Under the pieces are notes generated by a model that saw only the letters and a list, made by a program, of their open reading frames with translations, was not told where the DNA came from and ran no database searches. A stretch of DNA of 64,000 bases from UBA2965 sp036526135 (GTDB lineage Bacteria > Pseudomonadota > Gammaproteobacteria > Pseudomonadales > Azotimanducaceae): assembly GCA_036526135.1 (NCBI GenBank), contig DATCZA010000029.1:1-64000 (forward strand). Direction: 5' to 3'. Shown here in pieces: positions 35,325-44,094 of this stretch. Each line of letters opens with the position of its first letter. The first letter of the stretch is position 1. The position numbers were made by a program, and so were the translations under genes.

Positions 35325-35720
35325 TCAGCCCGCCCGTTCGTGATTCAGCGCGCTCACCTGCTCGTTGAGCGTCCAGTAGTCGTAGATCACGCCGATCCCG
35401 AACAGGCCCACGGTAAAGAGATAGATGATCCCGGTCATCCACTTGCCCTGATAAAAGCGGTGGACGCCGAAGAAACCCAGAAACGTGAGCAGCACCCAGG
35501 CCACCGTGTAGCTCTTCTCGCCCTGCTGATAGCGCCGGTCGGCGGACGCCTCCAGGTTGGGCATGAGGATCAGGTCGATGAGCCAGCCGATGAGGAACAG
35601 GCCCAGGGTGAAGAAGTAGATGGTCCCGCTTACGGGCCGGCCGAAATAGAAGCGGTGCGCGCCCAGGAACCCGAATATCCAGAGGATGTATCCGACCGCA
35701 AGGCTGTGCGTGTTGTTCAT
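35325..35720 (-). CDS. TM2 domain protein with two tandem domains
   Basis: A 131-residue membrane protein containing two TM2 units: AVGYILWIFGFLGAHRFYFG / TGIYFFT-like TIYFFTLGLFLIGWLIDLI, and AWVLLTFLGFFGVHRFYQGKW / IIYLFTVGLFGIGVIYDYW. Each has the G-x-H-R-F-Y-x-G turn and a D near the end of the second helix. Function of TM2 proteins in bacteria is not established. The ATG at 35720 (MNNTHS) is chosen since the frame upstream has a different character. Confidence 0.88.
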   Translation of the reverse strand: MNNTHSLAVGYILWIFGFLGAHRFYFGRPVSGTIYFFTLGLFLIGWLIDLILMPNLEASADRRYQQGEKSYTVAWVLLTFLGFFGVHRFYQGKWMTGIIYLFTVGLFGIGVIYDYWTLNEQVSALNHERAG

Positions 35721-35780
35721 GCGGGCCTCCAGCAGATCAGGCGAAAGATGCTTCACGTTGCCCCGAACCGGCGCCGCCCG

Positions 35781-36110
35781 TCAACGGTGACGTGCCGTGA
35801 GCTCCGCAATGCCCCGGATGACCTCGGGCCCGACCGGCTCCGGCAGATCGTGCCCGATGCCCTCGAGCACCAGGAGTCTGGACCGCTCGAGCGCCTAGTG
35901 GGTATCCACGCCGCCCTCCACGGGGACGAGGGGGTCGTCGCTGCCGTGAACGAGGAAAGCCGCGACGTCGAGCTGCTCCGGCGCCGGCCACCGGTTACCG
36001 GCCGCGGCGATGGCGATGCCGGCGATCTGGCGCGCAAAACCTTCGGGGTAGAAGCTGCGGTTTAGGTAAGAGGGGATCGGCGATTTTAGAACCAGCTGCG
36101 AGATTCGCAA
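35781..36110 (-). pseudogene. Alpha/beta hydrolase remnant with in-frame stop
   Basis: On the minus strand the frame reads YLNRSFYPEGFARQIAGI, LDVAAFLVHGSDDPLVPVEG, then a TAG at 35895-35897, then ALERSRLLVLEGIGHDLPEP to a stop at 35781. The pieces match the C-terminal half of a lipase/hydrolase with the acid and base residues (DDPLVP and GHDLP). The nucleophile half is absent: upstream lies the start of the epoxide hydrolase on the other strand. So the gene is both truncated and interrupted and should be non-functional. Confidence 0.82.
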
Positions 36111-36186
36111 GCTGCCTCACAACATCGGATTGCACGCCGGGACGCTCTCGGAGTAGGGTTTTCTCCACCCGACAAGGAACGTCCCG

Positions 36187-37143
36187 TTGCAGCAGCTGCC
36201 CGACCCAGTCCGGATCCCCACCAACGACATCGAGCTCGAGGTTTTCGAGCAAGGCGCGGGCGCGCCAGTGGTGCTGTGCCACGGGTGGCCGGAGCACGCC
36301 TACTCCTGGCGACACCAGATGAGCCCCCTGGCTGAGGCCGGCTACCACGTGATCGTGCCCAACCAGCGCGGTTACGGGCACTCGAGCCGACCGCAGAAGG
36401 TGACCGACTACGACATCACCCATCTCGCCGCAGACCTCACCGGCCTGCTCGATCATTTCGGGTACGACCGGGCGGTATTCTGCGGCCATGACTGGGGCGC
36501 CATCGCGGTATGGAACCTGGCCATGCTGCACCCGGACAGGGTGGCCGGGGTGATCAACTTGAGCGTACCTCTGCTGCGCCGGGGGCCTACGGACTGGGTC
36601 TCGCACTGGGAAAGCCTCCTCGGCGAAGATTTCTACATCGTTCACTTCAACCGCCGGCCCGGCGTGGCAGACGCGGTCTTCGAGGAAAACCCGCGACGCT
36701 TCCTCGGCAACCTGTACCGTACCCATCAATGGCAGGAGCCAGCAGCCGAGCCCCGATCCGGCATGCCGCTGATCAACCTCGCACGGGCAAACCGGCCGCG
36801 CGGCAGGCCGCTGATGAGCGACGCCGAGCTGGACGTTTTCGTACGTGCCTTCGAACACTCCGGGTTCTCCGGCGGCATCAACTGGTACCGGAACTTCGCG
36901 CGCAACTGGAAGCTGACCGCTGACGTGCCCGAGCACGTTCCGCACCCGGCGATGATGATCTATGGCCGCTACGACATCGTGCCCGTGTTCGACAAGCTCA
37001 GGGACTTCGTTCCGCTGGTGGAAACCCACGTGCTCGACTGCGGCCACTGGATCCAGCAGGAACTGCCCGGCGAGACCAATCGCCTGATGCTGGACTGGCT
37101 CGAGCGAAACTATCCTTCGAACCGACGACGGAGCAGCCAATGA
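36187..37143 (+). CDS. Epoxide hydrolase-type alpha/beta hydrolase
   Basis: A 318-residue hydrolase close to soluble epoxide hydrolases and haloalkane dehalogenases. HGWPEHAYSWRHQMSPLAEAGYHVIVPNQRGYG is the oxyanion and cap segment, GHDWGAIAVW the nucleophile Asp motif, the cap Tyr residues lie in SGGINWYRNF, and CGHWIQQELPGETN contains the base His. A TTG start with AAGGAA 7 bases upstream is used. Its 3' end overlaps the VOC gene start by 4 bp (ATGA). Likely opens epoxides, for instance those formed by a monooxygenase, though this is inferred. Confidence 0.92.
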   Translation: MQQLPDPVRIPTNDIELEVFEQGAGAPVVLCHGWPEHAYSWRHQMSPLAEAGYHVIVPNQRGYGHSSRPQKVTDYDITHLAADLTGLLDHFGYDRAVFCGHDWGAIAVWNLAMLHPDRVAGVINLSVPLLRRGPTDWVSHWESLLGEDFYIVHFNRRPGVADAVFEENPRRFLGNLYRTHQWQEPAAEPRSGMPLINLARANRPRGRPLMSDAELDVFVRAFEHSGFSGGINWYRNFARNWKLTADVPEHVPHPAMMIYGRYDIVPVFDKLRDFVPLVETHVLDCGHWIQQELPGETNRLMLDWLERNYPSNRRRSSQ

Positions 37144-37628
37144 ACGCCATCAAGGGCTTGAACCACGCCGCCTATCGATGCCGCAACTCTGAGGAGACCC
37201 GGCAGTTCTACGAGGATTTCCTGGGATTGCCCCTGGTCGACGCCCTGCCCATCGGCACTACCAAGACCGGCCGCGCCGCCCAGGTGCTGCACACGTTCTT
37301 CGCCATGGACGACGGCTCCTGCGTCGCCTTTTTCGAGGAGCCGGACGCGGCGTTCGACTTCAAGGATCAGCGCGACTTCGATCTGCATCTGGCACTGACC
37401 GTCGACATGGAGACCCTCCACGAGATGTTCGAGCGGGGAAAGGCGCAGGGCATCGAGACGCGCGGCATCTCAGATCACGGGTTCATTCACTCGATCTACT
37501 TCCGCGATCCGAACGGCTACGTGGTCGAGCTGGCGGCACCCGTGGAGCTGCGAAGCGGCGCTAGCGCGGATGAGCGGCGGCTGCGCGCCCGGCAGGTTCT
37601 GGACGAGTGGGAGGCACGACGGCCCTAG
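37140..37628 (+). CDS. VOC (glyoxalase/bleomycin resistance) family protein
   Basis: A 162-residue metalloprotein of the vicinal oxygen chelate superfamily. LNHAAYRCRNSEETRQFYEDFLGLPL opens the first beta-alpha-beta-beta-beta unit; HLALTVD, SDHGFIHSIYFRDPNGYVVELAAP closes the second with metal ligands His and Glu. Small-molecule lyase, isomerase or dioxygenase function is possible. Translationally coupled to the epoxide hydrolase. Confidence 0.9.
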   Translation: MNAIKGLNHAAYRCRNSEETRQFYEDFLGLPLVDALPIGTTKTGRAAQVLHTFFAMDDGSCVAFFEEPDAAFDFKDQRDFDLHLALTVDMETLHEMFERGKAQGIETRGISDHGFIHSIYFRDPNGYVVELAAPVELRSGASADERRLRARQVLDEWEARRP

Positions 37629-37686
37629 CTTTCCCGATGCCGCTTGCCGTTCACGCGGCTCGAGACCGCTGCAGGCCGGCGCCGCG

Positions 37687-38085
37687 TCAGGACGGGATCA
37701 TGAAGCTCCCGCTGGCCTCCGCGACCACCTCCTCGGTGTCCGTGCGAATCACTTTGCCTTCCATGATCGCGAGGCGGCCCTTGCGCTTCAGGCAGCGGCC
37801 TTCCAGACGCACCGGCGTGCCCACCGGCAGCTGCGCCCGGTAGCGGACGTCCGCCCGGGCAGTGAAGCACTGCTCGCCGCGCAGCCAGATCCAGTTCGCC
37901 ATGACGTCGTCCAGCAGGCTGAAGATGATTCCTCCGTGTGCTACCTTGTCGTAGCCGACGTGCTCTTCGCCCGGCGTGAATTCCGCCAGGCAGACGTCCT
38001 CCTCGAGGCGAAAGCGCACGTGGAGACCGATGGGGTTTCCGGGCCCGCAGACGAAGCAGCGGTTAGCCCGACTTTCTAATGACAT
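37687..38085 (-). CDS. PaaI-like hotdog thioesterase
   Basis: A 132-residue hotdog-fold protein. RCFVCGPGNPIGLHVRFRLE is the hallmark start of this subgroup (two Cys that may bind a metal), and VAHGGIIFSLLDDVMANW holds the catalytic Asp of the 4HBT/PaaI families. It probably hydrolyses an acyl-CoA thioester. The ATG at 38085 is divergent from the Nudix gene, whose possible first ATG lies one base away on the other strand. Confidence 0.87.
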   Translation of the reverse strand: MSLESRANRCFVCGPGNPIGLHVRFRLEEDVCLAEFTPGEEHVGYDKVAHGGIIFSLLDDVMANWIWLRGEQCFTARADVRYRAQLPVGTPVRLEGRCLKRKGRLAIMEGKVIRTDTEEVVAEASGSFMIPS

Positions 38086-38116
38086 GCTGAATTTAGAGTT
38101 GCCCGACCCAGCCGGT

Positions 38117-38737
38117 ATGATAGCCCAAGTGCACGACCTGAATTTAATTCGATCCCGCCTGTCCGAGCACCGCGCGGAAGAGTTTGCGCCGGAGCCCGAC
38201 ATGCGGGAGGCCGCCGTGGCCGTCATCCTGCGTGAGGTCTCCAGCCGGCCGGCCGAGATCCTGTTCATCAAGCGGGCGGAGAAGCCCGGAGACCCCTGGT
38301 CGGGGCACATGGCTTTTCCAGGCGGGCACCGGGACCCGGAGGACGAGAGTCTCAGAGCGGCCGCAGAACGGGAGACTCTGGAGGAGATCGGGCTGGACCT
38401 CGATTCGGCTCGCTACCTGGGTCCGCTGAACCAGCAGCGCGCCGTGGCCCGCGGCCGCCCCCTCAACATGCTCATCGCGCCCCACGTTTTCGAGATCGCC
38501 GGGGACCCTTCGTTCACCATCAACTACGAGGTGGCACAGGTGGTCTGGACCCCACTGGCACCGCTCGTATCAGGGGCGCTTCACGATACCGAGACCCGTC
38601 CGCTGGCAGGCACGCCGACGGTGTTCAACGGCTACCGCCTGCCCCAGGGACACTTTGTCTGGGGTCTCACCTACCGGATGGTGAAGTCGTTCTTCGCCGC
38701 CATCGACCCGGGCTGGGAACCTCCGCCGGAGGTCTAG
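38117..38737 (+). CDS. Nudix hydrolase, CoA pyrophosphatase type
   Basis: Hydrolase of about 206 residues. The Nudix box is GGHRDPEDESLRAAAERETL followed by EEIGLDL, and the segment before it, LFIKRAEKPGDPWSGHMAFPG, is the UPF0035/CoA signature, so CoA or its derivatives are likely substrates, cut to phosphopantetheine and 3',5'-ADP. The start is uncertain: ATG 38084 would overlap the divergent thioesterase start, so ATG 38117 or GTG 38129 is more likely. Convergent with the Hsp70-family gene. Confidence 0.85.
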   Translation: MIAQVHDLNLIRSRLSEHRAEEFAPEPDMREAAVAVILREVSSRPAEILFIKRAEKPGDPWSGHMAFPGGHRDPEDESLRAAAERETLEEIGLDLDSARYLGPLNQQRAVARGRPLNMLIAPHVFEIAGDPSFTINYEVAQVVWTPLAPLVSGALHDTETRPLAGTPTVFNGYRLPQGHFVWGLTYRMVKSFFAAIDPGWEPPPEV

Positions 38738-38753
38738 CGAGCGCCGCTGACGC

Positions 38754-40142
38754 CTAAACGTCCATGCCGTGGAAGTTGGCGATGGCCAGGCCTGCGGCCA
38801 CGCTGGTGAACGGATCGTGCTCCACGACCCGCCCGGGAAATCGATCCTCCAGAATGCGCCGCACCGCGGGAATCAGGCTGGAGCCGCCAGTGCACAGCAC
38901 GATGTCCACGTCCCCATGGACGAGCCCGGCGAGCGCTACCGTTTCGTCCAGCGCTTGCTCCGCCTGTTCCAGGAGGTCGCCGATCAGCGATTCGAAACCC
39001 GCACGGGTCAAACGCACCTCCACGTCGATCTCGGATATGTCCAGCACCGCTTCTTCCCGAGCCGAAAGATCTGCTTTGAAGTCCTTGATGGTCTGAAACA
39101 CCACGTAGCTCAAGTTCTGCTGGATCAGCTCCCGAAGCCGGCGGAACTTGCGCGCGCCCGGACCGCCCTGCCCTATGCACTCCAAGACCGGCGTGGTGTA
39201 GCGGTTCTGGTTGAGCGTGTAGGTCACCGCCCAGTTGACCAGGAGCTCCTGGTAATCCTCGAAGGGAAAGACGGTTTCGATCTCCCGGTCCATACCCCGC
39301 CGGCGCCACGTCTCGCCTTTGCCGAGCAGCGGGAAGAGCAGCTCGCGAAACAGGCGCTGATCAATGTGGTCGCCGCCCAGCGCGATACCATGGGTGGTGA
39401 CCACCTCGAAATCGCCGGCAGCCCGCCGCAGTATGCAGAAATCCAGCGTGCCGCCGCCGAAATCCAGGGTGAGCAGATGCTCACCGGCAGCCTCGGGATG
39501 GGCAAAGAGATAACTCACGGCAGCGGCGATGGGCTCCGGATAAAAGCGCTGCTCCGTGATGCCCGCATACTTGTAAGCCTCCCCCAGTCGCGCCAGAGCA
39601 GTCTGGTTGCGGAACTCGTCCCGGCCTTCGAAGTTCACCGGATGGCCCAGGTGAGCGTAGTCGGCCCCGCTCACCGTCCGGGAGAGAGCCTTACGCATGC
39701 GAAGCAGTATCGGCGTGATGAGGGCAACCAGGCGGAAAGGATGATCGAAAACCATCAGGCGCCTCACCCGGGGATCGCCCAGGAGCCGCTTGGTCCCCCG
39801 GAACAGCCGCCCGTGCAGGCCGCTGTCGATCAGCGGCTGCCCGTAGATTTTCTGGGTGACGGTTTCCACCGGCGCGGGGTTCTCCGAATCCCCATGCTCC
39901 ACGAAGGCGCTGGTCTCTGCGATCACCTCTGGAACCAGCTCCACGGTTCGGCCGGTATTGTCGGCGATGTACTGATTGATGGCCGCCTGACCGGTAAGCG
40001 TCTGCAGCTCACGGTCGATGTAGGTGGCGGAGGGCATGATCGGATCGGCGCCCTCCAGCGCAACGAGCTGCAGCCGCTCGCCGTCGTAGGTGGCCGCCGC
40101 CGAGTTGGTCGTGCCGAAATCAATGCCGACCCCCACGCGCAT
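38754..40142 (-). CDS. Hsp70 family protein, YegD-like
   Basis: An actin-fold ATPase of 462 residues without the C-terminal peptide-binding domain of DnaK. Phosphate 1 GIDFGTTNSAAA, phosphate 2 LLTLDFGGGTLDFCIL and adenosine motif VLCTGGSSLIPAV are intact. The length and the early TGQAAINQYIADN match YegD-type chaperone-like proteins of unknown client. The ATG at 40142 (MRVGVGID) is chosen; the frame upstream is Arg-rich and unlike the family. Confidence 0.92.
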   Translation of the reverse strand: MRVGVGIDFGTTNSAAATYDGERLQLVALEGADPIMPSATYIDRELQTLTGQAAINQYIADNTGRTVELVPEVIAETSAFVEHGDSENPAPVETVTQKIYGQPLIDSGLHGRLFRGTKRLLGDPRVRRLMVFDHPFRLVALITPILLRMRKALSRTVSGADYAHLGHPVNFEGRDEFRNQTALARLGEAYKYAGITEQRFYPEPIAAAVSYLFAHPEAAGEHLLTLDFGGGTLDFCILRRAAGDFEVVTTHGIALGGDHIDQRLFRELLFPLLGKGETWRRRGMDREIETVFPFEDYQELLVNWAVTYTLNQNRYTTPVLECIGQGGPGARKFRRLRELIQQNLSYVVFQTIKDFKADLSAREEAVLDISEIDVEVRLTRAGFESLIGDLLEQAEQALDETVALAGLVHGDVDIVLCTGGSSLIPAVRRILEDRFPGRVVEHDPFTSVAAGLAIANFHGMDV

Positions 40143-40211
40143 CAGTTGCCGCCCTCTCGTTGCCAATTCATCTCCAACGCCTCGTCCCGGAAACCTTGCC
40201 GGCCGGCGCAA

Positions 40212-40601
40212 TCACGCAAGAGTCACCCGGATGTAAGCACGCCGGCGGAACCGCCCCGTCAATCGCGAGAGGAGATCGGCAAGTCGCATCTGCCACCCGT
40301 ACCGGAGGCGCAGCGCCACGAGCGCCGCCTGGGCGTCCGCGCCCTCGATCAGCTCCGCGCGTGCCTGCAGCCACTCCCCCTGCAGCTTGCCCTTGACGTC
40401 ACAGGCAGCAACCCGCGCGGTCTGGTCACGGCGCAAACGTTTGACCTTTCCGGCATCACCCGCCGAGAAGACGTAGTAAACGCCCGGCGCTTCGCCCGCC
40501 GAGGGAGCAAACCACACCGGCGTCTCGACCGCCGAGCCGTTCTTCCTGAAGGTAGCCAGATTGAAGTAGCGTGCGTCGTCGAGCGAGGTGCCCACCGACA
40601 A
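40212..40601 (-). CDS. PPOX class flavin/F420-like split-barrel protein
   Basis: A 129-residue split beta-barrel protein of the pyridoxamine 5'-phosphate oxidase-like superfamily. DDARYFNLATFRKNGSAVETPVWFAP is the typical start of the PPOX_class F420-dependent oxidoreductase subgroup, followed by YVFSAGDAGKVKRLRRDQTARVAACD. It could bind FMN, F420 or haem. F420 biosynthesis genes are not in the window. Confidence 0.82.
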   Translation of the reverse strand: MSVGTSLDDARYFNLATFRKNGSAVETPVWFAPSAGEAPGVYYVFSAGDAGKVKRLRRDQTARVAACDVKGKLQGEWLQARAELIEGADAQAALVALRLRYGWQMRLADLLSRLTGRFRRRAYIRVTLA

Positions 40602-40639
40602 TCTCCGCCGCGAAGCAAGCGGCGGAGTTTATCGCGAAT

Positions 40640-41293
40640 TCAAACCGCCTTCACGAGGGGCGCCACGTTACAGCCGACTCCGGTCCCTCCAAGACCGCAA
40701 TAGCCGTTGGGAACCTTCGCAAGGTACTGCTGATGGTACGGCTCGGCATAGTAGAACGCCGGGGCAGACCTTATCTCCGTCGTGATCTCGGAAAATCCGG
40801 CAGCAGAAAGCGCCTTCTGATAGTCGTCGGCGGACGCCCGCGCGGCGGCCGCCTGCTCGTCGTCGAACGTGTAGATCGCCGAGCGGTACTGGGTGCCCAC
40901 GTCATTGCCCTGGCGCATGCCCTGGGTGGGGTCGTGCGACTCCCAGAAGACCTTGAGCAGCTCGGCGTAGGAAACCTTCTGAGGATCGTATACGACGAGC
41001 ACGACTTCGGTGTGCCCCGTCAGCCCGGAGCAGACTTCCTCGTAGGTTGGGTTCGGCGTGCTGCCGCCGGCATAGCCGACGGCCGTGGAGTACACCCCGG
41101 GCGTGTTCCAGAAACACCGCTCCGCGCCCCAGAAACAACCAAGAGCGAACACGGCCTGAGCGAGGCCCTCGGGAAACGGTTCCTTGAGGGGGGCGCCGTT
41201 GACGTGGTGTGCCGCCGGCACGGGCATCTCCTCGGCTCGTCCCGGCAGAGCCTCGGATTCACTGGGGATACGGAGTTTTTGCTCCCAAGCCAT
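40640..41293 (-). CDS. msrA: Peptide methionine sulfoxide reductase A
   Basis: Repairs methionine-S-sulfoxide in proteins. 217 residues; the catalytic Cys53 is in FALGCFWGAERCFW, and TGHTEVVLVVYDP, FWESHDPTQGMRQGNDVGTQYRSAIY and YHQQYLAKVPNGYCGLGGTG are family segments; the C-terminal region has a second Cys (NGYC) and a third (GVGCNV) for recycling by thioredoxin. The N-terminal 45 residues are the usual extension of this type (as in E. coli MsrA). Start at 41293, 28 bp from the divergent Sel1 lipoprotein. Confidence 0.96.
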   Translation of the reverse strand: MAWEQKLRIPSESEALPGRAEEMPVPAAHHVNGAPLKEPFPEGLAQAVFALGCFWGAERCFWNTPGVYSTAVGYAGGSTPNPTYEEVCSGLTGHTEVVLVVYDPQKVSYAELLKVFWESHDPTQGMRQGNDVGTQYRSAIYTFDDEQAAAARASADDYQKALSAAGFSEITTEIRSAPAFYYAEPYHQQYLAKVPNGYCGLGGTGVGCNVAPLVKAV

Positions 41294-41321
41294 GTCCAAT
41301 TGCCTGTAACATTGAAGGAAG

Positions 41322-43028
41322 ATGAAAATCATACATTTCGCCGCCCCCTCCGCAACTGCCAGTTCGCCCAGCCGCCGAGCCACTCGCCTCTTCCCCTTCG
41401 GGATTCAGGGGGCGGCTCTGATCGTCGTGCTGGCAGCATCGATGGTCGGCTGCCAGAGCATGCCCCTCGACTACGCCGGCCTCAATGACAAGATTGCAAA
41501 CGGGGATCAGGTCGCCGTGGGCGAGCTGCGCAGAGCGTTTCTCGATCTGGAGGATCTGCCGGAACGGATGGAGCGTCTTCGCGATCTGGAGCTGCAGGCG
41601 GCGCAGCTGTTCGAGGACGAACCTCTGAAGCTGGGATCCATCGGCACCGCCATTCTGGATACCTACTACGGCAGCCTGACGGGTCACTTCGCGCTTTCGC
41701 GGTTCTACGAGTTCGTGGGCTCCGAAGAGGCCGCGGTACCCCACCGGCAGTGGCAGGCGCGCATTCGCGAGGACATGGAGGCGTCCGCGGATGGCAGCCG
41801 GGAATCGCCTTACCCGGCGGTTACCGACGTGGAAGCCCAGATGTATGCCGTCAGCCTGGGCTTGAGCCCGGTGGGCTCCATCTACCAGACGGGCGAGGCG
41901 TTCCCCTACACGCTGCTCATCCAGGCGCGGCCGGCCGATGGGCCTCTGCGCAACCTGTATTTCGATCTGGGCGGATGGTACGAGTCCATGCGCCGGCAGT
42001 TCCCCGACGAAAACGAATTTTCGCCGTTCGCGCTGATCGGCTTTCAGGCCCGGCGCGGCGATACCGCAGCCCAGGTCGCCGTCGGCGCGTTTCTCGCCAC
42101 CCAGGGCAGAGGCGACGAAGCCGTGGACTGGCTGCGAGCGGCCTCGCGTACCGGAAACCTTCTCGCCAACTCCCTTCTCGCCCGAATCTTCTGGGAGGAG
42201 GCGAACAAGGACGGCGAAGACGATGCCCGGCAGGCCGCGCTGGACGAGGTGCTGGAAAACTACCTGCACGCCGTCGCGCTCGGCTCGGCCGACGCCATGT
42301 ACGCGCTGGGCGTCCTCTACATGAACGAGCACTACGGAGCCGAGAACCGTGACTCCGGGGTGCCGCTGCTGCGCCAGGCAGCGGAGCTGGAACACAGCGA
42401 CGCCGCCATGCTGCTCGCGCACATGCACTACACCGGCGAGGGCGTCGAGCGCGATCTGGACCGCGCGACGGACTACTACGTCGCTTCAGCCGAGAGCGGC
42501 AACGACTTCGCTCGTCGCAGCTACGCGCGTTTCCTGCTGGCCGAGGCGCGCGAGGATCCCAGGGCCCTGCAGTGGCTGGAGGAACTTGCTGAGGATGACG
42601 ATGCGGAGGCGATGATCCTGCTGGGCAACCTCCACGCACGCGGCGTCGGGGTAAAACAGAGCCTGCGGCGCGCGGTCGGATGGTACAAGGACGCCGTGGA
42701 CGCGTCCGGGGGCGATGCGAACATCGTGAACGAGGTGGCATGGACGCTGACGGTCAGCGACCTGGAGGGCCTGAAGCGAACACGCTACGCGCTCAACATC
42801 ATGGAAGATCTCATGACCCGCGACGACGAGGCGCGCCGCAAGCCGGAGTACCTGGACACCTGGGCGGCAACCTATGCGGCCAACGGCGATTTCATCCGCG
42901 CCGTGGCGGTTCAGGAGGAAGCCGTCGAGGCGGCAGAGGACGACCAATACGAGGGCGTGCGGGAGATCATCAAGACCCATCTGGATGCCTTCAAGAGCGG
43001 AAAGACGATCACCGAAACCGCGCCGTGA
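41322..43028 (+). CDS. Sel1/TPR-repeat lipoprotein
   Basis: A 568-residue exported protein. The N-terminus has basic residues, a hydrophobic stretch GAALIVVLAAS and a lipobox MVGC at Cys44, so it should be lipid-anchored. From about 210 to 480 it has Sel1-like repeats with the AMYALGVLYMNEHYG, AAMLLAHMHYTGEGVERDLD and AMILLGNLHARGVGVKQSLR pattern, then a TPR-like end. It probably scaffolds protein contacts in the periplasm. Its stop overlaps the mnmH start (GTGA). Confidence 0.85.
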   Translation: MKIIHFAAPSATASSPSRRATRLFPFGIQGAALIVVLAASMVGCQSMPLDYAGLNDKIANGDQVAVGELRRAFLDLEDLPERMERLRDLELQAAQLFEDEPLKLGSIGTAILDTYYGSLTGHFALSRFYEFVGSEEAAVPHRQWQARIREDMEASADGSRESPYPAVTDVEAQMYAVSLGLSPVGSIYQTGEAFPYTLLIQARPADGPLRNLYFDLGGWYESMRRQFPDENEFSPFALIGFQARRGDTAAQVAVGAFLATQGRGDEAVDWLRAASRTGNLLANSLLARIFWEEANKDGEDDARQAALDEVLENYLHAVALGSADAMYALGVLYMNEHYGAENRDSGVPLLRQAAELEHSDAAMLLAHMHYTGEGVERDLDRATDYYVASAESGNDFARRSYARFLLAEAREDPRALQWLEELAEDDDAEAMILLGNLHARGVGVKQSLRRAVGWYKDAVDASGGDANIVNEVAWTLTVSDLEGLKRTRYALNIMEDLMTRDDEARRKPEYLDTWAATYAANGDFIRAVAVQEEAVEAAEDDQYEGVREIIKTHLDAFKSGKTITETAP

Positions 43029-44056
43029 ACGGAACCGATCCGGAAACGCTGCTGGCTGAAGGCGCGCGCTTCATCGACGTCAGGGCGCCCTCCGAGTTCA
43101 CCCGGGGCGCCGTACCCGGCGCCATCAACCTGCCGATCCTGGATGACGACGAGCGCCACGAAGTCGGCTCCACCTACAACAACGAGGGTCACAACGCTGC
43201 CGTCGCCCTGGGGTACCGCCTGGTGAGCGGCGCCGTGAGGCAAGCCCGCGTAGCCGCCTGGGCTGAGGCCCTAGACGCGTACCCCGAGGCGTGGATCTAC
43301 TGCTGGCGTGGGGGCCAGCGCTCCCAGATCGCACAGGAGTGGCTGCACGAAGCGGGCTACGAAGTCCCCCGGGTCGAAGGCGGCTTCAAAGCTCTGCGGC
43401 AATGCTGCCTGGAGGTGCTGGCCAGGGCGCCGCACGCGCTGCCCTGGCTGGTCCTCGCCGGGCGGACCGGCTCGGGCAAAACCGTGCTGATTCGTGAGCG
43501 GCCGGACAGCATCGATCTGGAAGGCCAAGCCAACCATCGCGGCTCCGCGTTCGGCGGCAGATCGTGCACGCAACCATCCCCGATCAGCTTCGAGAACGCT
43601 CTGGCGGTGGCCTTCCTCGATCTCGACTCCCAGCGATTGATCGTGGAGGACGAAAGCCGGACCATCGGCCGCCTCGCCCTGCCAGCCGCCTGGCATGAGC
43701 GCATGCAGACCGCGCCCGTGGTGGTGGTGGAAGCCGACCTGTCCGAGCGGGTGGAGAACATCCGCCGCGAGTACGTTGACGAACCGCTTGCCGAGGGCGT
43801 GACGCCCGGCGACCTGCAGGCCCGCTACCAGGGAGCGCTTGAGCGCATCAGCCGCCGCCTCGGCGGCGACCGCTGTCGGGCCGTGGCGCGCGCCCTCGCG
43901 GAGGGCTTCGCCTCCGGCCACCACCACGCCTGGATCGAGCAGCTGCTGCTGTGGTACTACGACCCCATGTACGACTACCAGCTGAGCAAGAAGCAGGACC
44001 GCATCGTCATGCAGGGCGACCGCGACGCGGTCCGGGAGTTTCTCGCCACACCCTGA
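43025..44056 (+). CDS. mnmH: tRNA 2-selenouridine synthase
   Basis: 343-residue enzyme that changes 2-thiouridine at the wobble position of certain tRNAs to 2-selenouridine, with a geranylated intermediate. It has an N-terminal rhodanese domain with catalytic Cys93 in IYCWRGGQRSQ and a C-terminal P-loop domain (AGRTGSGKT; LLWYYDPMYDYQL). The GTG start overlaps the previous stop by 4 bp and gives VNGTDPETLLAEGARFIDVR, a normal start for the family. Its use depends on a selenophosphate synthase elsewhere. No selD is in the window. Confidence 0.94.
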   Translation: MNGTDPETLLAEGARFIDVRAPSEFTRGAVPGAINLPILDDDERHEVGSTYNNEGHNAAVALGYRLVSGAVRQARVAAWAEALDAYPEAWIYCWRGGQRSQIAQEWLHEAGYEVPRVEGGFKALRQCCLEVLARAPHALPWLVLAGRTGSGKTVLIRERPDSIDLEGQANHRGSAFGGRSCTQPSPISFENALAVAFLDLDSQRLIVEDESRTIGRLALPAAWHERMQTAPVVVVEADLSERVENIRREYVDEPLAEGVTPGDLQARYQGALERISRRLGGDRCRAVARALAEGFASGHHHAWIEQLLLWYYDPMYDYQLSKKQDRIVMQGDRDAVREFLATP

Positions 44057-44094
44057 CCGGCTGCCCCACGGCGGCCCAACCCCGCCGCAGGGAA

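Noticed and set aside
33771..36065. 764-residue plus-strand open frame across the MetY, phosphatase and TM2 genes
   Set aside because: Runs antisense through three recognised genes and two spacers; composition is typical of a GC-driven shadow frame.
38769..40703. 644-residue plus-strand open frame opposite the Hsp70 gene
   Set aside because: Shadow of the conserved gene; no motif.
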